NCBI GenBank assembly: GCA_022825185.1
Contig: JAJDYK010000061.1
Coordinates: 1-19,210 of the forward strand
Direction: 5' to 3'
From: Candidatus Latescibacterota bacterium
GTDB lineage: Bacteria > Latescibacterota > UBA2968 > UBA8231
Length of the DNA stretch: 19,210 bases
Shown: in pieces, positions 13,968 to 19,210 of the stretch
Position numbering within the stretch: position 1 is the stretch's first letter
Layout of the letters: every line of letters starts with the position of its first letter
Notes under the pieces: generated by a model
The model's database searches: none
The model's input: only the letters and a program-made list of their open reading frames with translations
Told to the model about the DNA's origin: nothing
Made by a program: the position numbers and the translations under genes

Positions 13968-15326
13968 CTAATAGCGCAATTCGGCGTTGTCCCAGCGCGA
14001 CAACGCATCTTGTGCCCGCCATTGGGGATGCGCTTCATCGGTAGTGGCGACGTGCTTAAGCCACTCGGCGCAACGCGCATCCAAGGGACGCATACTCATC
14101 AGCGCGCCGAGGGCGTTAAAGCGGACAAAAGGCTCGGCATCGGTCAGTGCTTGTACTACCCGTTCCTCTGCACCGTGCGCCTCCCGGCCCCACAGTGCCA
14201 GCGCTTGTAGTGCATTGTGCCGCACCCAGACATCCGAGTCTCCTAGAGCGCACTCGACGTCGGGTATTAGCGCTAGACTTTCACGGCCTAGATCACCTGC
14301 GATATCCGCGGCCATAGCCCGCAGCCAGGGATCGGGGTCCGCCAGCGTCTCGCGCAGTGCATCCACTGCGACTCGGCCCGCCGCACTCAGCGCCACCGCC
14401 GCCATCTCGCGCTCTTGCTCGTCTCCGTGGCGCATCCGGGCGACTAAAGCCTGCGCTCCATCGGCATCTACTTGTCCGCCTAGACCATAGGCCGCTTCCA
14501 GCGCCTCGTGTTCTTGGTCTGACACTAAATTTTGGAATAGCGACTCCAGCGACGCCGAGCCGCCGAGCCGTTCAGCCCCGCGCCCCCTGAGCCAATTCCA
14601 CATGGTCTGCCAAGTTTTGGGCAGGCGCAACAAGCGCCCGTCGGGGAGCGCCGACCATTGGCGTGCGGTTGCGGCAAAATCGGGATGGTAGGCGGCGGCC
14701 TTCCAACTCGGCTCTTGCGGTTCGCTCCGGCGGTCGAAGACAAATTTGAGCATAATCCGCTCAGTGTTGCTCGTATTAGCTCCGGCCCGATGCCAAGATG
14801 AGAAGTGGCAGATGGCCATTATCCCGGCGTCGCCCTCGACCCCGCATTCCAAAGTCTCCATTGCCTCGGGCCGCTGCCGATAGTACTGCGACCCGGGCAC
14901 CAAGGTCGTCGGTCCCAACTCCTTGGACACTGCATGGGGGAAGTACGCCAACAGCACCTTGCGTGGCCGGTGTCCATAGCGCCAGGGGCGGGTCCAGCCC
15001 CGCAGGGTTCGGGGCGTCCCGTCTTGGTGAAACCCGCCGGCTGCTTGGCCGGGTTGGGTCAGGTGGGCATGGCGGTGGCAGAGCATGTGATAATCCGTGC
15101 CCAAGATGCTCGTCAGCGGTCCCACCACCTGCGGATGCGACAACACCTGCGCAAGTGCCGGTACCTGTTCGTAGATGGCGTTGCCGGGATTTTTGCCTTG
15201 GACAAAGGCGGCGCGAGTCTGTGCGCAAACCGCTTGGTGAATCTCCGCGTCGATCGCGGGGTGGAAGATATGGTACCCGCGCGCGATAAAGGCGAGTATC
15301 TCGTCGTCGTTGAGTCGAAAGTCCAC
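13968..15326 (-). CDS. Phytanoyl-CoA dioxygenase-like protein with C-terminal HEAT repeats
   Basis: A 452-residue two-part protein. Residues 1 to about 200 form a PhyH-type Fe(II)/2-oxoglutarate dioxygenase: FHQDGTP gives His100 and Asp102, SSWHRAGANTS gives the third ligand His179, and Arg190 (NTERIML) should hold 2-oxoglutarate; LVPGSQYY is the usual loop. Residues about 265-430 carry helical HEAT/PBS-lyase-like repeats, with the pattern LADPDPWLRAMAADIAGDLG, LGDSDVWVRHNALQALALWG and LTDAEPFVRFNALGAL. HEAT repeats normally bind proteins or nucleic acid; their fusion to this oxygenase is unusual. GTG 15326 is preceded by GAGGAGG seven bases away. It is co-directional with the ceramidase-like gene. 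The natural substrate is unknown; PhyH relatives hydroxylate diverse small molecules. Confidence 0.87.
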   Translation of the reverse strand: MDFRLNDDEILAFIARGYHIFHPAIDAEIHQAVCAQTRAAFVQGKNPGNAIYEQVPALAQVLSHPQVVGPLTSILGTDYHMLCHRHAHLTQPGQAAGGFHQDGTPRTLRGWTRPWRYGHRPRKVLLAYFPHAVSKELGPTTLVPGSQYYRQRPEAMETLECGVEGDAGIMAICHFSSWHRAGANTSNTERIMLKFVFDRRSEPQEPSWKAAAYHPDFAATARQWSALPDGRLLRLPKTWQTMWNWLRGRGAERLGGSASLESLFQNLVSDQEHEALEAAYGLGGQVDADGAQALVARMRHGDEQEREMAAVALSAAGRVAVDALRETLADPDPWLRAMAADIAGDLGRESLALIPDVECALGDSDVWVRHNALQALALWGREAHGAEERVVQALTDAEPFVRFNALGALMSMRPLDARCAEWLKHVATTDEAHPQWRAQDALSRWDNAELRY

Positions 15327-15365
15327 AGGCCGTCCTCCTCGTCGGTTGTCTAGGGTCGTGGCGTA

Positions 15366-16319
15366 CTATCCGTTTTCCATCCGCGCCGCTTCTAATGCGG
15401 CCTGAAAGTCCTCCGGCAGCGGCGCGGTAAACTCCATCATCTCTCCGGTAGTCGGATGCGCGAAGCGCAGTTTTTTGGCGTGCAGGGCTTGGCGTTTGAT
15501 CAAGCTCAGCATACAGTTGGCTTGGCGTCGGTATTCCGGGCGGATGCCTCTGGCTTGGTCGCGGCCTCCGTACACTGGATCGCCGAAGACCGGATGGCCG
15601 ATATGGGCCAGATGAACGCGGATTTGGTGCGTGCGTCCGGTTTCTAGCTGGCACTCGATCAAGGTCGTAAAAGGACAACGCTTGGCGACGCTGAAATGGG
15701 TCGCCGCCGCTCGCCCGTCCTCGACCACGGCCATCTTCTTGCGGTTTTTGGGATGGCGGCCAATTGGGGCTTCGATCCGCCCATTTTCCTCGCGCAAGAC
15801 GCCCCACACTAAGGCGGCGTACCGGCGTTCGATCTGGTGTGCTTGGAGGCTTGCGGCCAGCGTTCGGTGGGCGTCGTCGCGCTTGGCGACTAGCAGCAAG
15901 CCGCTGGTTTCCTTGTCGAGCCGGTGGACGATTCCCGGTCGGAGTGCGCCGTTGATGCCCGACAGGTCGCGGCAGTGGTGCAACAGCGCGTTGACGAGGG
16001 TTCCCTCGGTCACACCAGGGGCCGGGTGCACGGTCATGCCGGCTGCCTTGTTCACGACGAGCAGGTCGTCGTCTTCGTACGCGATGGACAGGGGGAGTGC
16101 CTCGGGATGTGCGGCTAGCGGCTCGGGCTCGGGCAGTTCGACGGCGATTTCGTCTCCGGGCTGGACCAAGTACGATGGACGCGTCTTTTGGCCGTTGACG
16201 CGGATCGCTCCGGCCTTGATGAGTGCTTGGATGCTGCTACGCGAATGTTGGGGACAGTGGGTGCGGAGGAAAAGATCGAGCCGCTCGGCGGCTGATTCGA
16301 CGGGGACGGCGAGGTCCAT
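15366..16319 (-). CDS. rluD: RluD-type 23S rRNA pseudouridine synthase
   Basis: A 317-residue RluA/RluD family enzyme that isomerises uridines in 23S rRNA. An N-terminal S4 RNA-binding domain (about 11-60, ERLDLFLRTHCPQHSRSSIQ and IRVNGQKTRPSYLV) is followed by the catalytic domain with GIVHRLDKETSGLLLVAK, where Asp135 is the nucleophile, and LETGRTHQIRVHLAHIGHPV, the family's conserved substrate-binding loop. Size and S4 domain favour RluD (positions in helix 69) over RluA. The start is ATG 16319, six bases after the lspA stop. Last gene of the ileS operon; lspA-rluD linkage is common in bacteria. Confidence 0.93.
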   Translation of the reverse strand: MDLAVPVESAAERLDLFLRTHCPQHSRSSIQALIKAGAIRVNGQKTRPSYLVQPGDEIAVELPEPEPLAAHPEALPLSIAYEDDDLLVVNKAAGMTVHPAPGVTEGTLVNALLHHCRDLSGINGALRPGIVHRLDKETSGLLLVAKRDDAHRTLAASLQAHQIERRYAALVWGVLREENGRIEAPIGRHPKNRKKMAVVEDGRAAATHFSVAKRCPFTTLIECQLETGRTHQIRVHLAHIGHPVFGDPVYGGRDQARGIRPEYRRQANCMLSLIKRQALHAKKLRFAHPTTGEMMEFTAPLPEDFQAALEAARMENG

Positions 16320-16325
16320 GGGAAT

Positions 16326-16814
16326 TTACTCCCGCGCGATTTCCTCTTCGGAATCAGGAGAGGAGGCCGTCTTTTCGCGGCGCGAGTAGCCCAAGGCCAA
16401 GAGCAAGACGCCGACGGTGACGAAGGAATCGGCAAAGTTGAAGATCGGCCAGCGCAAATCCCCGAGGCCGAAGTCGAAAAAATCCACCACTTCCCCCAAG
16501 TACAGGCGGTCAATGATGTTGCCCACGGCACCGCCTAATACTAGGCAGAGAGCTAGGCGCAAAAGTCGCTCGTTTGCGGCGAGCGAGCGGTAGAGGTAAA
16601 TGAGGATGCCGAGGGCGAGGAACGAAAAGGCCGTGTGCAGCAGCGGGCTGCCCATGTTTAGCCCGAAGGCCGCGCCGGGGTTGTGGATGTAGGTCAGGCG
16701 GAAAAAGTTGCCCAATACAGGCTCGGACTGGTACAGTGCCATGGAGCCGCGGACGATGAATTTGCTTGCTTGATCGATGGCCACGGCCAGTGGTATGATC
16801 CACAGAAACGTCAC
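16326..16814 (-). CDS. lspA: Lipoprotein signal peptidase (signal peptidase II)
   Basis: A 162-residue inner-membrane aspartic protease that removes signal peptides from diacylglyceryl-modified prolipoproteins. There are four hydrophobic segments, at about 3-20, 58-75, 85-101 and 128-143. The five family motifs are present: DQASK (Asp14), YIHNPGAAFG (Asn45), GGAVGNIIDR (Asp102, catalytic), VVDFFDF, and FNFADS (Asp129, the second catalytic Asp). A short acidic tail follows. The start is a GTG whose G-T-G-A overlaps the upstream gene's TGA by four bases, so translation is coupled. Its presence shows the cell makes lipoproteins. Confidence 0.95.
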   Translation of the reverse strand: MTFLWIIPLAVAIDQASKFIVRGSMALYQSEPVLGNFFRLTYIHNPGAAFGLNMGSPLLHTAFSFLALGILIYLYRSLAANERLLRLALCLVLGGAVGNIIDRLYLGEVVDFFDFGLGDLRWPIFNFADSFVTVGVLLLALGYSRREKTASSPDSEEEIARE

Positions 16815-17215
16815 TCTAAGTCCGACGCCTCTTCGCGATTGGATTTGCAGCTAATGCACTGGGTGGCGGTGGGCACGGCCTCTAAGCGCCCGCGGCCGAT
16901 TGTCCCTTTGCAGGTGCGGCAGATGCCAAAAGTGCCGTCCTCGATGCGTTGCAGGGCCTCGTTTAGGTAGTCGATGTAATCGCCACCGCGCTGGGCGAGG
17001 AGCAGGGATTTTTCCCGCTCCATGGCGTCGGTCCCATGGTCGGCCATGTGCAGCGAGTAGGTCGAGCGGTCCTCAGAGGCCGTTTCCCGGGCGTCGTTGC
17101 GCGAGGTGTTTTCGATGGCTTCGACATCGTCTGAGGTCTGGGCAATTTTTTCGAGGAGCAATTTTTTGAAGAAATCGAGGTCTTTTTGGTCCATCTGCTT
17201 GGGTTTGTTGTCCAT
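16811..17215 (-). CDS. TraR/DksA-type zinc-finger protein
   Basis: A 134-residue protein of the DksA/TraR group. An N-terminal coiled-coil helix pair (about 10-90) carries ADHGTDAMERE (58-68) at the tip, and a C4 zinc finger uses Cys99, Cys102, Cys120 and Cys123 (CRTC and CISC) near the end. Family members bind in the RNA polymerase secondary channel and tune initiation with ppGpp. The tip has Asp-x3-Asp-Ala rather than E. coli DksA's DxxDxA, closer to the YteA/YocK-like relatives, so true DksA activity is uncertain. It starts at ATG 17215 with AAAGGTG upstream, 35 bases after ileS, and overlaps lspA by four bases. Confidence 0.88.
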   Translation of the reverse strand: MDNKPKQMDQKDLDFFKKLLLEKIAQTSDDVEAIENTSRNDARETASEDRSTYSLHMADHGTDAMEREKSLLLAQRGGDYIDYLNEALQRIEDGTFGICRTCKGTIGRGRLEAVPTATQCISCKSNREEASDLE

Positions 17216-17250
17216 TTTATTTTCACCTTTCTCCGCGTCGTCCGTTCGTA

Positions 17251-19210
17251 CTAGGTCTTAGCAATAGCAATGGTGCCGTCGCAGCCGTTGACCTGCCTCT
17301 CCTGCTGTAAGAGCGCCCCTTGGGGCAGTTCTCCGGTGTGGAGGGCTAGCGCTAAAATTTCGGCGGCGATGTACTCGCGGTGCTGCTGAACTGCTTCCTC
17401 TAGAGCGGACGCGCCTTGTACCCAGATGTGGATGCGGTCGGCGACGTCTAGCCCGGCCTCTTTGCGCATGTTCTGCACGCGGTTGACGAATTCGCGCGCA
17501 GTGCATTCGGCGATTAACTCGTCGTCGAGTTGGACATCTAACCCCACCCCGAGGTTATTGTCGAGGGCTACCACCACGCCTTCTTTCTCCCGGCGCTGCA
17601 CGACGATGTCGTCCAGCCCGATCTCGCCGCCGGCCACCGAGAGTTGGCCACCACTTTCGAGGAGGTGTACATCCTCAGCCGTCAGAGCTTGAACGCGAGC
17701 GGCGACTGCTGGCATCTGCTTGCCGAAGCGCGGCCCTAAGGCGCGGAAGTCGGGCCGGTAGGAGACCTCGCTGAACTCGGTCTCGTCCTCCACCAGCACC
17801 ACCTCTTTGACGTTGAGTTCGTCGGCTAGCAGGTCGGTCATCTGCTCTAGCCCGTGGTGGCTGTGTCCGTTGGGGGGCAGGAGATAGAGGTGCCGCAGCG
17901 GCTGGCGCACCTTGAGCTCGTGCTTGCTGCGCAGCGAGCGACCCAAGACCACGGCCCGCGTGGCTAGTTCCATTTGCTGCTCTAAGGCGGTGTCGCGCAA
18001 GTGCTCGTCGGCCTGCGGCATGTCGCACAGGTGGATGCTTTCGGGGGCCTCGGGATCGACGCGGCGCACTAAGTTCTGGTAGATAGTATCGGTGATAAAG
18101 GGCAAGACCGGTGCCAGGGCCTTGATGAAGGTCACCAGCACCCGATAGAGGGTGTCGTACGCGGCCTCCTTGTCTTGGTCGTCTTCAGATTTCCAGAAGC
18201 GGCGGCGGCTGCGGCGGATGTACCAGTTGGTCAGCTTCTCGATAAAGGCCACCATCGCCGGGACTGTGCGATAGAGCCGGTAGGCTTCCATTTCGGCGTT
18301 GAGGTCGTGGAGCAGGGTCTGCAACTCCGAGAGAATCCAGCGGTCGAGGCGGTGATCGAGCGGCTGTGCACGGCTCTTGTCTGGCGTCCAGCCGTCAATG
18401 GTCGCGTAGGTGACGAAGAAGCTATAGGCATTCCACAAGGGGATGATGACATCGCGCAGACTTTGCTTGATACCCTCTTCGGTCATACGCATCTCTTCGG
18501 CTTTCATGGCCGGCGAGTTGAGCAGATAGAGGCGCAGGGCGTCGGCGCCGTAGGTTTCGAGCATCTCGGCCGGATCGGGATAGTTCTTCAAGCGCTTGCT
18601 CAGCTTGCGTCCGTCGGCGGCTAGCAACATGCCGCCGACGATACAGTTGTGAAAAGCTGGCTTGTCGAACAGGGCCGCGGCTAGGATCGTCAGGGTGTAG
18701 AACCACCCTCGGGTCTGATCGAGGTTCTCGGAGATGAAGTTGGCTGGAAAAGAGGCTTCAAAGTCCTCGCGCCGCCCGAAGGGGTAGTGGCTTTGCGCGT
18801 ACGGCATGGACCCAGACTCAAACCAGCAGTCGAGGACTTCGGGCACGCGCCGCAGCGAGCCGTTCCCGGACGGTGCCGGGATCTCGAGGTCGTCGATGAA
18901 GTGCTTGTGCAGGTCATCGACTTCGCGTCCGGTGAGTTTGCACAACTCCTCGCGGCTGCCGACGCACACGGCTTCGCCCGTCTCTTCGTTGCGCCAGATC
19001 GGCAGCGGCGTGCCCCAGTAGCGGTTGCGGCTGACGGCCCAGTCCGGCGCTGACTCAACGCCCTTGCCGAAGCGGCCATCGCGGATGTGCTCGGGAATCC
19101 ACCAGATCTGCTGATTGGCGGCGAGCATCTTCTCCTTTACCTCGCCTTCGATTTTTACGAACCAAGTGGAGATCGTGCGGTAGATCAGGGGCGAGTCGCA
19201 GCGCCAGCAG
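17251..19210 (-). CDS. ileS: Isoleucyl-tRNA synthetase, type 2 (eukaryote-like), N-terminus cut
   Basis: Charges tRNA-Ile with isoleucine. The frame is open from the window edge (19210) to a TAG at 17251, leaving about 652 residues of a roughly 1050-residue protein. The fragment begins CWRCDSPLIYRTISTWFVK in the editing/zinc region, then EVLDCWFESGSMPYAQ, the signature motif AADGRKLSKRLKNYPDP (KLSKR replaces the usual KMSKS), the anticodon-binding helices, and a C-terminal domain ending without the two-CxxC zinc ribbon of ordinary bacterial IleS. These traits place it with eukaryote-like type 2 enzymes, the kind associated with reduced mupirocin sensitivity. An internal ATG at 19128 is not the start. 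First visible gene of the ileS, zinc-finger, lspA, rluD operon. Confidence 0.95.
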   Translation of the reverse strand, partial: CWRCDSPLIYRTISTWFVKIEGEVKEKMLAANQQIWWIPEHIRDGRFGKGVESAPDWAVSRNRYWGTPLPIWRNEETGEAVCVGSREELCKLTGREVDDLHKHFIDDLEIPAPSGNGSLRRVPEVLDCWFESGSMPYAQSHYPFGRREDFEASFPANFISENLDQTRGWFYTLTILAAALFDKPAFHNCIVGGMLLAADGRKLSKRLKNYPDPAEMLETYGADALRLYLLNSPAMKAEEMRMTEEGIKQSLRDVIIPLWNAYSFFVTYATIDGWTPDKSRAQPLDHRLDRWILSELQTLLHDLNAEMEAYRLYRTVPAMVAFIEKLTNWYIRRSRRRFWKSEDDQDKEAAYDTLYRVLVTFIKALAPVLPFITDTIYQNLVRRVDPEAPESIHLCDMPQADEHLRDTALEQQMELATRAVVLGRSLRSKHELKVRQPLRHLYLLPPNGHSHHGLEQMTDLLADELNVKEVVLVEDETEFSEVSYRPDFRALGPRFGKQMPAVAARVQALTAEDVHLLESGGQLSVAGGEIGLDDIVVQRREKEGVVVALDNNLGVGLDVQLDDELIAECTAREFVNRVQNMRKEAGLDVADRIHIWVQGASALEEAVQQHREYIAAEILALALHTGELPQGALLQQERQVNGCDGTIAIAKT

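Noticed and set aside
14776..15807. Minus-strand open frame of 343 codons crossing the PhyH-like and rluD genes
   Set aside because: Arg/Pro/Ser-rich low-information translation out of frame with two well-supported genes on the same strand.

Overview
The window reads as a GC-rich (roughly 60-65% by eye) chromosomal piece from an uncultured free-living bacterium. A lipoprotein signal peptidase, a TraR/DksA-type zinc-finger protein and D-Ala-D-Ala ligase mark a bacterium with a murein wall. Creatininase-family, RraA-family, Gfo/Idh/MocA, ceramidase-like and phytanoyl-CoA-dioxygenase-like genes recall gene content of Latescibacterota/Poribacteria-type genomes. That lineage guess is low-confidence inference; no rRNA is present. 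All recognisable genes are intact apart from the two cut by the window edges. No gene-free stretch exceeds about 190 bases. I saw no tRNA, rRNA, CRISPR array, insertion sequence or convincing rho-independent terminator.

Layout. (1) 1-3107: htpG (minus, cut at its C-terminus) divergent from a geranylgeranyl-reductase-type flavoprotein (plus). (2) 3292-5813: four plus-strand genes (two class I methyltransferases, an NTF2/DUF4440-like protein, a GNAT acetyltransferase) of visibly lower GC (about 50% in sampled lines) that look like an acquired cassette. (3) 5843-8459, minus: ddl, then a DUF445 membrane protein, then an SDR oxidoreductase, almost without spacing. (4) 8627-12101, plus: a probable five-gene operon of creatininase-family hydrolase, two small membrane proteins made of four copies of one two-helix unit, an RraA-like protein and a Gfo/Idh/MocA oxidoreductase. 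(5) 12153-12398, minus: an orphan FitA/VapB-like antitoxin with an upstream inverted repeat. (6) 12532-15326, minus: a PhyH dioxygenase with a C-terminal HEAT-repeat half, followed by a ceramidase-like hydrolase that has lost the nucleophilic serine. (7) 15366-19210, minus: a housekeeping operon ileS (type 2, cut at its N-terminus), TraR/DksA-type, lspA (4-base overlap), rluD.

Functionally, regions 4 and 6 look like small-molecule catabolism: hydrolysis, retro-aldol or decarboxylation chemistry, NAD(P)-dependent oxidation, Fe/2-oxoglutarate hydroxylation and metal-dependent amide or ester hydrolysis. The substrate cannot be read from sequence. The least explained item is the pair of repeat-built membrane proteins at 9484-10301, apparently produced by duplications that carried ribosome-binding sites along. 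They show no resemblance to a family I know.
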